Source: Lepturacanthus savala (Eukaryota; Chordata; Actinopteri; Scombriformes; Trichiuridae). From it: 64,000 bases of DNA. The stretch covers positions 37,872,280 to 37,936,279 of the forward strand of contig CM060464.1 in NCBI GenBank assembly GCA_030544235.1. The letters are read 5' to 3'. The notes beneath the pieces are model-generated. The model was given only the letters and a program-made list of their open reading frames with translations, did not search any database and was not told the origin of the DNA. Shown piece by piece: positions 54,663-63,982 of the stretch. Each line of letters begins with the position of its first letter. Position 1 is the stretch's first letter. A program made the position numbers and the translations under genes.

Positions 54663-55274
54663 AGGTAGACTTAAAACCACAGTTCAGTCTAAGCTGCCCT
54701 AGGAGTGAGAATACTGGGGGAAGTACAGTCACTGAGCTCTATCATCTCTTTCTGGTACCATGCACCACTGTCTGTCATTAATAAACAGGATCTACTTTAT
54801 ACTTGGTCTTTACATCACTATTCACCCAGAGTCCTTCTCCCCACTCCCCTTCGGGGGAGTGGCTACTGTTTCAGTTCATCCGCACGAGGCCCAACGATGA
54901 CGACTCCTGATGCGACTCATCGAGGCCCCTGATGAACCTTCACCTGCTTGGTTGGACCCACCCTTCTGCCCCCACCCTACGGCATCTCTACAGACTAAAA
55001 CATCTTTAAAGACTATTATTTCATCATCAGATAGATGTCTGTCAGTCCTGATTCATCTATAGCCTGTCCGTCCATGGGAGTGGATCTCTCCTTCACTGTG
55101 GTCCTCCTCGAGGTTTCTCCTTTTTCCCACTGGGTTTTTGAGTTTTTCCTTGCCGAGAAGGAGGGTCTAAGGACGGGGGATGTCTGAGTCACTTTGGACT
55201 GGATTTTGTAAAGCACTTTGAGACAACTGTGTTGTAAAATTGGGCTATAAAAATAAAGTGAATTGAATTGAAAA
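54663..55274 (+). other. LINE 3' UTR and tail
   Basis: The stretch lacks a reading frame. It includes CCTCCTCGAGGTTTCTCC, GTTTTTCCTTGCCGAGAAGG and TTTGTAAAGCACTTTGAGAC, and ends in ATAAAGTGAATTGAATTGAA. These resemble the 3' ends of abundant fish LINEs of the CR1/L2/Rex1 group, where the reverse transcriptase recognises the RNA's 3' end and short GAATT-like repeats replace poly(A). Confidence 0.8.
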
Positions 55275-55282
55275 ATTGTTGC
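55275..55282. repeat. Right target-site duplication of the LINE (ATTGTTGC)
   Basis: This matches 50353-50360. The 12-bp array resumes in phase straight after it. Confidence 0.88.
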
Positions 55283-57663
55283 TATCACTGCTGTTACCAC
55301 TGTTGCAATCACTGCTACTACCACTACTGCTCCTATCACTGCTGCTACTACTGGTCCTATCATTGTTGGTATCACTGCTGCTACCACTGCTGATATCACT
55401 GCTGATATCAATGCTCCTACCACTGCTGCTACCACTGCTGCTATCACTGCTGCTACCATTGTTGCTATCACTGCTGTTACCACTGTTGCAATCACTGCTA
55501 CTACCACTACTGGTTCCACTGCTGCTACAATTGCTGGTATGACTCCTGCTACCACTGCTATTACCACTGCTGCTACAGCTGCTCCTGTCACTGCTGCTAT
55601 CACTCCTGGTATGACTGCTTCTAACACTGCTGCAATCACAGCTGCTATCACTGCTGCTATCACTGCTGGTATCATTGCTGGTACTACTGCTGCTATCACT
55701 GCTGCTACCATTGCTGCTATCACTGCTGCTACCACTGCTGCTACCATTGCTGCTATCACTGCTGCTACCATTGGTGCTATCACTGCTGCTACCACTGCTG
55801 TTACCACTGCTGCTATCACTGCTGCTACAGCTGCTCCTATCACAGCTGCTCCTATCACAGCTGCTCCTATCACAGCTGCTACCACTGCTGATATGACTGC
55901 TGCTATCACGGCTGGTATTACTGCTGCCTACTGCTGCTACCGCTGCTCCTATGGCTGCTGCTACCGCTGCTCCTATCACTGCTGCTACCACTGGTCCTAT
56001 CATTGCTGTTATCACTGCTGCTATCACTACTGCTACCATTGTTGCTATCACTGCTGCTACCACTGCTGGTACCACTGCTGCTACCACTGCTGGTATCACT
56101 GCTGCTACCACTGCTGCTACCACTGCTGGTATCACTGCTAATATCACTGCTGATATCACTGCTATTGTCACTGCTGTTACCGCTGCTGCTACCACTGCTG
56201 CTATCACTGCTGCTACCACTGCTGCTACTGCTGCTCCTATCACTGCTGCTACCACTGCTGGTATCAATGCTGCTACCACTGCTTCTATCACTGCTGGTAT
56301 CACTGCTGCTATCACTGCTGCTACCACTGCTGCTATCACTGCTGCTACCACTGCTGCTACAGCTGCTCCTATCACAGCTGCTCCTATAACAGCTGCTCCT
56401 ATCACGACTGCTACCACTGCTGATATGACTGCTGCTATCACGGCTGGTATTACTGCTGCCTACTGCTGCTACCGCTGCTCCTATGGCTGCTGCTACCGCT
56501 GCTCCTATCACTGCTGCTACCACTGGTCCTATCATTGCTGCTATCACTGCTGCTACCACTGCTGCTACCATTGCTGCTATCACTGCTGCTACCATTGGTG
56601 CTATCACTGCTGCTACCACTGCTGTTACCACTGCTGCTATCACTGCTGCTACAGCTGCTCCTATCACAGCTGCTCCTATCACAGCTGCTCCTATCACAGC
56701 TGCTCCTATCACAGCTGCTACCACTGCTGATATGACTGCTGCTATCACGGCTGGTATTACTGCTGCCTACTGCTGCTACCGCTGCTCCTATGGCTGCTGC
56801 TACCGCTGCTCCTATCACTGCTGCTACCACTGGTCCTATCATTGCTGTTATCACTGCTGCTATCACTGCTGCTACCATTGTTGCTATCACTGCTGCTACC
56901 ACTGCTGGTACCACTGCTGGTATCACTGCTGCTACCACTGCTGCTACCACTGCTGGTATCACTGCTAATATCACTGCTGATATCACTGCTGCTACCACTG
57001 CTATTGTCACTGCTGCTACCACTGCTGTTATCACTGCTGATATCACTGCTGCTACCACTGCTATGGTAACTGCTGCTACCGCTGCTGCTACTGCTGCTGG
57101 TATCACTGCTGGTATCAGTGCTGCTACCACAGCTGATATCACTGCTACTATCACTGCTGATATCACTGCTGCTTCCACTGCTGCTACCACTTCTGGTATG
57201 ACTGCTGATATCAGTGCTGCTACCACTGCTGCTACCACTTCTGGTATGACTGCTGATATCAGTGCTGCTACCACTGCTGCTACCACTTCTGGTATGACTG
57301 CTGATATCACTGCTGCTTCCACTGCTGCTACCACTTCTGGTATGACTGCTGATATCAGTGCTGCTACCACTGCTATTGTCACTGCTGTTACCGCTGCTGC
57401 TACCACTGCTGGTTTCACTGCTGCTACCACTGCTGGTACCACTGCTGCTACTATTGCTGCTAACACTGCTGGTATCACTGCTGCTATCATTGCTGGTATC
57501 ACTGCTGGTATCGCTGCTGCTACCACTGCTGCTGCCACTGCTATTATCACTGCTGCTACCGCTGCTGGTATCACTGCTGGTATCGCTGCTGCTACCACTG
57601 CTGCTACCACTGCTGGTATCACTGCTGATATCACTGCTGCGACAGCTGCTGCTATCACTGCTG
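55283..57663. repeat. 12-bp minisatellite, right part
   Basis: This continues the ACTGCTGCTATC-like array cut by the LINE. A composite block containing ATGGCTGCTGCTACCGCTGC recurs at 55951, 56483 and 56790 (shifts of 532 and 307), and once in the left part at about 50216, so the array has a higher-order structure that predates the LINE. A separate sub-block with ACTTCTGGTATGACTGCTGA repeats four times at about 57188-57346. Open frames of up to 427 residues on both strands are repeat artefacts with simple Ser/Asp or Ala/Val composition. Confidence 0.95.
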
Positions 57664-57866
57664 CCCCCCAAGAGGGACCAGGGGTCATCACTCCTCCATC
57701 CTCCCTCCAGGTTTGTCGCTGCTCTGCTTCCACATTTATTATTTAACATTTAACAATAGGAACATATATAAAGGAAATCATCTCTTGATGTTCAAGTATC
57801 AGTTGGATTAAAACACAAATACAAGTTGTGAAGAAACCAAGAGACTAAAGACTAATGACACTTACC
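57664..57866. other. Short single-copy spacer
   Basis: This spacer lies between two minisatellites. It holds a C-rich stretch (CACTCCTCCATCCTCCCTCC) and AT-rich sequence, and no gene is recognised. Confidence 0.5.
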
Positions 57867-58912
57867 ATCAATTACTGATCATTACTGATCATCATTACTG
57901 ATCATCATTACTGATCATCATTACTGATTCATCATTACTGATCATCATTACTGATCATCATTAGTGATTCATCATTACTGATTCATCATTACTGATCATC
58001 ATTACTGATTCATCATTACTGATCATCATTACTGATCATCATTACTGATTCATCATTACTGATCATCATTACTGATCATCATTACTGATCATCATTACTG
58101 ATCATCATTACTGATCATCATTACTGATCATGATTACTGATTCATCATTACTGATCATGATTACTGATTCATGATTACTGATCATGATTACTGATCATCA
58201 TTACTGATCATGATTACTGATCATGATTACTGATCATGATTACTGATCATCATTACTGATCATGATTACTGATTCATCATTACTGATCATCATTACTGAT
58301 CATTATTACTGATCATGATTACTGATTCATCATTACTGATCATCATTACTGATCATTATTACTGATTCATCATTACTGATCATGATTACTGATTCATCAT
58401 TACTGATCATCATTACTGATCATCATTACTGATTCATCATTACTGATCATCATTACTGATTCATCATTACTGATTCATCATTACTGATCATCATTACTGA
58501 TCATGATTACTGATTCATCATTACTGATCATCATTACTGATCATCATTACTGATTCATCATTACTGATCATCATTACTGATTCATCATTACTGATTCATC
58601 ATTACTGATCATCATTACTGATTCATCATTACTGATTCATCATTACTGATCATGATTACTGATCATGATTACTGATCATCATTACTGATCATGATTACTG
58701 ATTCATCATTACTGATCATCATTACTGATTCATCATTACTGATCATCATTACTGATCATCAATACTGATTCATCATTACTGATTCATCATTACTGATCAT
58801 CATTAGTGATCATCATTACTGATTCATCATTACTGATCATCATTACTGATCATCATTACTGATCATCATTAGTGATTCATCATTACTGATTCATCATTAC
58901 TGATTCATTAAT
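57867..58912. repeat. 13/14-bp minisatellite (ATTACTGATCATC / ATTACTGATTCATC)n
   Basis: About 75-80 tandem units (by length) of ATTACTGATCATC, with a 14-bp variant adding one T (GATTCATC) and a variant with ATGATT for ATCATT. The 13-bp form carries the palindrome TGATCA; the 14-bp form loses it. There are no stop-free frames of note. Confidence 0.96.
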
Positions 58913-59699
58913 CATGTTAAAGCACAAATAAATTCATACAGATGGTTCACATCTTATTAAATCATGTTTTTCTTCCGAATATCTGTGTTTTTGGTCAAAA
59001 TAAGACATTTTACATGTACAGTTTGTTTTAATCACTTATAACCATCATCCTATTTATATAAAATAAGAATTCATGTGTTTTATCACCTTAGACTGAGCTG
59101 TTTTTATATGAAGGGTTAGCTGCTGTTTGATTATTAGTCACACTAGATGCTGCTAAATCTGACAAACTTTAATGTTCAAATTGTGACAAGTATTTTGCAC
59201 ATTTATTTATTCTTTTTTTTGACAATCATATTTAAAAAACAATAGCAAATAATGAATTAAAATAATTCTTGGTTGCAGCAAAATATGAAAAATAACTTAT
59301 TATTATTATTATTCTGTCTGAATATACCTTTAAGTTATATTAGCATCAAAGACATTGGTGTAAATGACAAAAATCTTCATGGCACCAGCAATGAAGATTA
59401 TTTCTCGAGCTGAGAGCTGATGCGTCATTATTTTATAGTCAACATCCAGTCCACTGTAAGGTGGAAAAAGAACAAATGTGAATCGTCCAGCCTGTTGGGG
59501 ACGAGTCCAGGTTTGTTGATTCATATCTGAGTGAACGGGACGTTTGCAGCTTCCTGTTGATGTCCGGGATAAGTTCAGGGTTGAAGAGTCTGCTGAAAGT
59601 TGAAAAGAACAACTGAAGATAAAAACACAGCAAAGTTCTGCTGAACTTTATCTCAACTCCAGATAAAAAGTGACACAGCCAGAGACTGAAGAGTCACTG
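58913..59699. other. AT-rich single-copy sequence, no gene recognised
   Basis: This region of about 790 bases has short T- and TATTAT-rich tracts. Small open frames of 64 residues on the minus strand (59330-59633) show no domain. I see nothing that can be supported as a gene or a known repeat. Confidence 0.5.
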
Positions 59700-59751
59700 C
59701 GCGCGCGCACACACACACACACACGCGCACACACACACGCACACACACACA
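59700..59751. repeat. (GC/AC)n alternating purine-pyrimidine microsatellite
   Basis: GCGCGCGCACACACAC passes into further CA and CG dinucleotides for about 52 bases. Alternating purine-pyrimidine sequence of this type can adopt left-handed Z-DNA under torsion. Confidence 0.95.
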
Positions 59752-59874
59752 GTACAGTAACTGTAGCAAATGTTGCAAACAACTTGCAGCTTCACAAAAT
59801 ATATTTTAGCATTTCCTTTGTTTCCGCATCTATAACCAAACAGCTGACAACATTTGTTCTGTTTGTTTCACTTT

Positions 59875-60960
59875 CTAAGAGTAGAATATACACTCAGCGG
59901 CCACTTCATTAGGTACACCATGCAAGTAACAGGTTGGACCCCCTTTTGCCTTCAGAACTGCCTCAATTCTTCGTGGCATAGATTCAACAAGGTGCTGGAA
60001 GCATTCCTCAGAGAGTTTGGTCCATATTGACATGATGGCGTCACACAGTTGGCGCAGATTTGTTGGCTGCACATCCATGATGTGAATCTCCCGTTCCACC
60101 ACATCGCAAAGATGCTCTATTGCATTGAGATCTGGTGACTGTGGAGGCCATTTGAGTACAGTGAACTCATTGTCATGTTCAAGAAACCAGTCTGAGATGA
60201 TTCCAGCTTTATGACATGGCACATTATCCTGCTGAAAGTAGCCATCAGAAGTTGGGTACATTGTGGTCATAAAGGGATGGACATGGTCAGCAACAATACT
60301 CAGGTAGGCTGTGGCGTTGCAACGATGCTCAATTGGTACCAAGGGGCCCAAAGAGTGCCAAGAAAATATTCCCCACACCATTACACCACCACCAGCCTGA
60401 ACCGTTGATACAAGGCAGGATGGATCCATGCTTTCATGTTGTTGACGCCAAATTCTGACCCTACCATCCGAATGTTGCAGCAGAAATCGAGACTCATCAG
60501 ACCAGGCAACGTTTTTCCAATCTTCTATTGTCCATTTTCGACGAGCTTGTGCAAATTGTAGCCTCAGTTTCCTGTTCTTAGCTGAAAGGAGTGGCACCCG
60601 GCGTGGTCTTCTGCTGCTGTAGCCCATCTGCCTCAAAGTTCGACGTACTGTGTGTTCAGAGATGCTCTTCTGCTAACCTTGGTTGTAACGGGTGGTTAAT
60701 TGAGTCACTGTTGCCTTTCTATCAGCTCCAACCAGTCTGGCCATTCTCCTCTGACCTCTGGCATCAACAAGGCATTTCCGCCCACAGAACTGCCGCTCAC
60801 TGGATATTTTTTCTTTTTCGGACCATTCTCTGTAAACCCTAGAGATGGTTGTGCGTGAAAATCCCAGTAGATCAGCAGTTTCTGAAATACTCAGACCAGC
60901 CCTTCTGGCACCAACAACCATGCCACGTTCAAAGTCACTCAAATCACCTTTCTTCCCCAA
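59875..60960 (-). pseudogene. Tc1/mariner transposase, interrupted by one TAG
   Basis: The frame starts with MGKKGDLSDFERGMVVGARR at 60960 and carries an N-terminal helix-turn-helix DNA-binding region (SISETADLLGFSRTTISRVY). A TAG at 60675-60673 ends it after 95 residues, but the same frame reopens at once and runs to 59875. In the second part (numbered from 60636) the catalytic acids are Asp47 (AWSDESRF), Asp137 (FQQDNVPCHKA) and Glu174 (SPDLNAIEHL). There are 36 residues between the second Asp and Glu by my count, so it is DD36E, as described for the Incomer family, rather than the usual DD34E. The native stop after GGPTCY has mutated to TTG, and translation runs on into the inverted repeat. 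Confidence 0.9.
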
Positions 60961-61108
60961 ACTGATGCTCGGTTTGAACTGCAGGAGATTGTCTTGACCA
61001 TGTCTACATGCCTAAATGCACCGAGTTGCCGCCATGTGATTGGCTGATTAGAAATTAAGTGTTAACAAGCAGTTGGACACGTGTACCTAATAAAGTGGCC
61101 GGTGAGTG
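59891..61108 (-). mobile_element. Tc1/mariner DNA transposon (DD36E type), inactive copy
   Basis: The 1218-bp element has 28-bp terminal inverted repeats at 59891-59918 (CACTCAGCGGCCACTTCATT and following) and 61081-61108, which match at 26 of 28 positions. It is flanked by TA on the left and CA on the right, fitting the TA target rule with one mutated base. The transposase lies on the minus strand and covers nearly the whole interior. Length, TIRs and protein identify a Tc1/mariner element. This family, with ends GGCCACTTTATTAGGTACAC, is widespread in fish. The copy is damaged by one internal stop codon and loss of its normal stop. Confidence 0.93.
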
Positions 61109-61187
61109 CATATATATACTGCTGGTGACACTGGTCATATAATTAGAATATCATATATCATGATACATGATACAATGATGATACGGT

Positions 61188-61240
61188 GGAGCAGGGGTTA
61201 GCACTGTTGCCTCACAGCAAGAAGGTCACAGGTTCTATCA
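61188..61240 (+). repeat. tRNA-like dispersed repeat fragment (5' part)
   Basis: ACGGTGGAGCAGGGGTTAGC, then CACTGTTGCCTCACAGCAAG and AAGGTCACAGGTTC, match the head of a dispersed element very common in fish genomes. GGTTC resembles a tRNA B-box core, so a SINE origin is possible. Only the first 50 bases or so are present here. Confidence 0.55.
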
Positions 61241-61481
61241 GAGCAACCTGGACTCTATAACACCTGAGATAGACAAAGACTGGTGAACTCAGGAACAAGG
61301 AGAAACAAATAAGTGTTGATGCTGTTCATGATCAGACTTTATGTGTTCAGACTTGAGTTGGCCAACATTTCTAGAAATATCTTCTTTGGATCTGTCTAAA
61401 ATAATATTATAATTTGTAGAGATACTGAATTTCTGATTTTTATTACTTGTCAGTTATAATCATCAAACGAAAGAAATAACA
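61241..61481. other. AT-rich sequence, no feature recognised
   Basis: About 240 bases separate two copies of the dispersed repeat. No reading frame or repeat is recognised. Confidence 0.4.
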
Positions 61482-62135
61482 CAGTGCTGCAGTGCATAGC
61501 GCTGTTGTCCAGGTTTCAGTCCTGATCCAGGTTCCAGTCCTTGGTCTGGGTCCTTTCTGTGTGGAGTTTCATGTTCTCTGTCTGGTGGTGTGGAGGGGGG
61601 CGTGGGCTGCGCTCGGCTGCAAGGGAGAGACGTGTGGGAGTGGCTCACGGGAACAGCGTCAGGTGAGACAATTCCACAGCTGTTGAGAATCTGCTAATGA
61701 AAACCCATTTATACACCCACAGTGACAGCCGGGGGGAGGGAGAAGGAGTAAACGGCGGCGACGCAGCAGAGAAAGAGGACCCAACAGAACCTGAGAAACA
61801 GACTGAATGCACAATAAACACGCTCTGAGCGAACAGCAAATCGTCTTGTGTCCTGCCTGTCTGTGCTGGGAGAACCCCGTAGCACTAGCCTTGCTACAGG
61901 TGGGTTTTCTCCAGGTTCTCCAGCTTCCTCCCACAGTCCAAACACATGCTGAGGTTAATTGGAGACTCTAAATCACCATAGGAGGGAGGGTGTGAGTGAA
62001 TGGTGTGTGTGTGTGTATGCTCCATGATTGGCTTCTACCTGTCTGGCTGGATCCTGCCTTTCACCTGTAATGAGCTGTATTTGGCTCCAGTAGACCATGT
62101 GACCCTAAAGAGGAATAAGTTGGTATAGAAAATGA
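61482..62135 (+). mobile_element. Second, longer copy of the dispersed repeat, split by a solo LTR
   Basis: The left part (61482-61588) has a degenerate head (CAGTGCTGCAGTGCATAGCG) and CTTTCTGTGTGGAGTTTCATG. The right part (61899-62135) has GGTTTTCTCCAGGTTCTCCA, CTTCCTCCCACAGTCCAAAC and GGTTAATTGGAGACTCTAAA, ending near GTGACCCTAAAGAGGAATAA. These follow one another in a well-known fish repeat unit, with the LTR inserted between. Whether the unit is a SINE or a non-autonomous DNA transposon cannot be settled by eye. Confidence 0.6.
61589..61898 (+). mobile_element. Solo LTR, 310 bp, with 5-bp target-site duplication
   Basis: The segment begins TGTGGAGG and ends GCTACA, so it has TG...CA ends, and is flanked by GGTGG at 61584-61588 and at 61899-61903. 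Inside are a TATA-like TTTATA at 61708-61713 and a polyadenylation signal AATAAA at 61813-61818, in the right order for U3-R-U5. The interruption falls exactly within a dispersed repeat. No internal retroelement genes are present, so this is a solo LTR left by recombination. The size and the 5-bp duplication would suit a Ty3/Gypsy or retrovirus-like element; the family is not known. Confidence 0.75.
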
Positions 62136-62139
62136 TGAC

Positions 62140-62700
62140 TGACATGTTTCAGATGTTGTTCCTGGGATCTGTTGGAGCCACTCTCCCAGTTTGGGGGTCA
62201 CTGCACCGAGTGCTCCTATTACAACAGGGATCACGCTTCCTTGACCTTCCACATCTGTTCCAGCTGTCCTTTCAACCCTTCGTACTGTTCAACCTTTTCT
62301 GTTCCTTCTTTCTGCTGTTGGTTCAGCTTGTATCTCCACATGTGTCACCACTTCTTCTGACCTTTGTCTACTAACACTATGTCTGGTTGGTTAACCAGGA
62401 GCTGTTTGTCAGTCTGGAAGCTGAAGTCCAACAGAACCTTGGTATTGATGTTCTCAGCCACCTTCTGTGGCCCGGCCCATTGGGATGTGGGTACTTCTAT
62501 TCCATCCTGAGTCCAGATGTTCCAGTCCATCTTCCACCCTGCCACTATGTGCTGGATTGTCTGATGATTAATTCCTCTGTGCTCTCTGTAAGTTCAGCCT
62601 TTAACAGACACTGGGAGGTCTTTCCATATCAGCCACTTCTTCAGTTTGACGATGGTACATTCCATGTAGGGACATAGGATGCTCTGGGTGAATCCTCTTC
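62140..62700 (-). pseudogene. 3' fragment of a restriction-endonuclease-type LINE (R2/R4-like) ORF
   Basis: Read on the minus strand, several frames join into one decayed C-terminal region. HIVAGWKM (about 62530) is the relic of a C-x2-C-x8-H-x4-C zinc knuckle. QPDIVLVDKGQKK is the PD-(x)12-D start of the restriction-like endonuclease, with the later aspartate lost after a stop. Then come EKVEQYEGLKGQLEQMWKVK and, at about 62240-62170, IPVVIGALGAVTPKLGEWLQ. This order (zinc knuckle, PD motif, amphipathic helix, VIGALG) is typical of the ends of R2/R4-type non-LTR elements, which include fish families such as Rex6. At least two frame breaks are present, so it is a dead fragment. The exact clade is uncertain. 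Confidence 0.72.
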
Positions 62701-62727
62701 TCTGATTGGTCATCAAACCCATTTAAT

Positions 62728-62950
62728 GTCCAGGATGTCCGACATGACGAACAGGAAGAACACCTATGGCCATACTACTTTGAATTTTCAATGGTGAAAA
62801 ACGCAAACTCTAACAAGACCTACGTTTTCAAATGCCTCCTATGTCTTCCAAAGACAAATCACATCACTGCATCAACTACGTTCTCTACATCTAACTTCAA
62901 GAAGCACGTTGACATGAGTAAACATTTCATTGTTGTGTACAGTAAACCCA
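62728..62950 (+). pseudogene. BED-type zinc finger of a hAT-like transposase
   Basis: The frame continuing upstream of the ATG at 62791 reads EEHLWPYYFEFSMVKN, followed by YVFKCLLCLPKTNHIT and TSNFKKHVDMSKH. This has the BED finger layout: aromatic W-P-Y-Y, C-x2-C, and H-x5-H. BED fingers bind DNA at the N-terminus of hAT transposases and of host genes derived from them. The remainder of the protein appears at about 63275. The start codon is unclear because the homologous frame begins before the first ATG. Confidence 0.6.
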
Positions 62951-63274
62951 TGTCGGTCTCTGAGAGTGCACAGATGGAACCAACTGTACCTGTTCATTCT
63001 ATTGTTAAATTAACATTGACTTTACAATTAATGTGGACTGCAGAGATTGAAATGCCATTAAATGCATGTAAAATTGTGGGTCCTTGAATTAAGTGGTTGA
63101 GAAACACCCCTAGAGCCATAAACAGATCTCCTCTTATGGGGACCCTGGCATATCTTTGTAAATGGGGTCTGCAGGCTACTAAGTGTCAATTTTGAGTCCT
63201 ATTTGTAGTCCCAGTTGACACAGATTTCCAATCTGTGTCAACTATTGTCTTGAATTCTACTTTGTATTTTACAG
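62951..63274 (+). other. Probable intron or non-coding gap in the hAT fragment
   Basis: This stretch lacks homology to hAT proteins. It ends with a pyrimidine-rich run and TTTGTATTTTACAG at 63261-63274, a good splice-acceptor sequence, after which the transposase frame resumes. No clear donor site was found. Confidence 0.4.
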
Positions 63275-63791
63275 AGAAAACAAACAACATGCAGCAAAGT
63301 ACGCAGACCTAACCACAGCATCACAGAAGAGAAAATATTGGACTGATAGCTCTTCTATCCCCATGAAACAAAGGAAAATTGATGAACCTGTTCAAAGTTT
63401 CTCTAGAGTCACACAGAAATTTGTAGACAACGGAGTACTCAACTTCATCACTCAAGGCCTACAGCCGTTCTCCATGGTTGAGCTGCCTGCTTTCCAGGAG
63501 CTCATCACTGATCTCCATCCTCAGTGAACAGTAATGTCCCGAACCAACCTCCGCAGCAGACTTAACCGTGTAACCACTCAGATGAAGGCCCGTGTGAGGG
63601 AGGAGAGGAGGAAAGCTTCATACATGGCCACGACCACTGACTGCTGGTCTGCAGGAAGAAGGAGCTTTCATGGCATCACAGCAGACTGGTTAGACCCAGG
63701 CACCATGGAAGGATTCTTTCTGGAGCAGAACCTGGAGAACCAGTTGCTTTTGAAGTTGAACAAGGCCTATTTTGATTCCAGGCAGACATAG
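63275..63791 (+). pseudogene. hAT-like transposase fragment (ZBED type), one in-frame stop
   Basis: The frame reads KQHAAKYADLTTASQKRKYW, then VTQKFVDNGVLNFITQGLQP, FSMVELPAFQELITDLHPQ, and after a TGA at 63525-63527 continues in the same frame as VMSRTNLRSRLNRV, YMATTTDCWSAGRRSFHGIT and ADWLDPGTM. The FI...LQPFSMVE..AF..L and T.DCWS...F.G.T..W motifs mark the start of the RNase-H-like catalytic domain of hAT transposases. Similarity stops near 63715 and the rest of the domain is missing, so it is a truncated relic. A domesticated host gene is unlikely given the internal stop. Confidence 0.7.
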
Positions 63792-63957
63792 ACTGACAGA
63801 GAAAGACAGATACATCGTTGTTAAATGTTGTTGTATTAGTACTTGAAATAGAGTTGTGTTGTTGTAGTTAGGTCATCACTGCTCCTCAGTGAGGGAGGAG
63901 ACAAAATCTTGATGCCTTGATGTGATGCCTTGCGATATATTTCTGCTACCTTAATTA

Positions 63958-63982
63958 TTATTATTATATATATATATATATT
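63958..63982. repeat. (TTA)n(TA)n microsatellite
   Basis: A short TTATTATTA run passes into TATATATATATATA. This is seen directly. Confidence 0.9.

Larger units (their letters stand above)
50361..55274 (+). mobile_element. Full-length CR1/L2-group LINE (non-LTR retrotransposon)
   Basis: This 4.9-kb element has a 5' UTR, an ORF1 with an esterase domain, an ORF2 with an APE-type endonuclease and a reverse transcriptase, and a 3' UTR ending in ATAAAGTGAATTGAATTGAA. Esterase-type ORF1 proteins are a known trait of CR1-like elements, and the RT and C-terminal sequence (LLTGTNRREHITPILQALHW and following) is of the CR1/L2/Rex1 kind abundant in fish; I cannot decide between those clades by eye. The copy sits inside a 12-bp minisatellite with an 8-bp target-site duplication, and its 5' end appears complete. 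ORF1 is open; ORF2 has one frameshift, so the copy is probably inactive but young. Confidence 0.92.

Noticed and set aside
49460..57753. Ser/Asp-rich and Ala/Val-rich open frames of up to 427 residues on both strands
   Set aside because: A 12-bp unit without stops keeps several frames open; the composition is pure repeat and the frames end at the array edges.
1..58912. CRISPR-like repeat arrays
   Set aside because: The arrays have no unique spacers between constant repeats, and the sequence is eukaryotic.
59330..59633. Two 64-residue minus-strand frames as small genes
   Set aside because: They are short and overlap one another in different frames, with no recognisable motif.
61188..61240. 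A functional tRNA gene
   Set aside because: Only a B-box-like core and a dispersed-repeat head are visible; no cloverleaf could be drawn.
61645..61945. Minus-strand open frames of 64-91 residues
   Set aside because: They lie across the solo LTR and repeat borders and show no domain.
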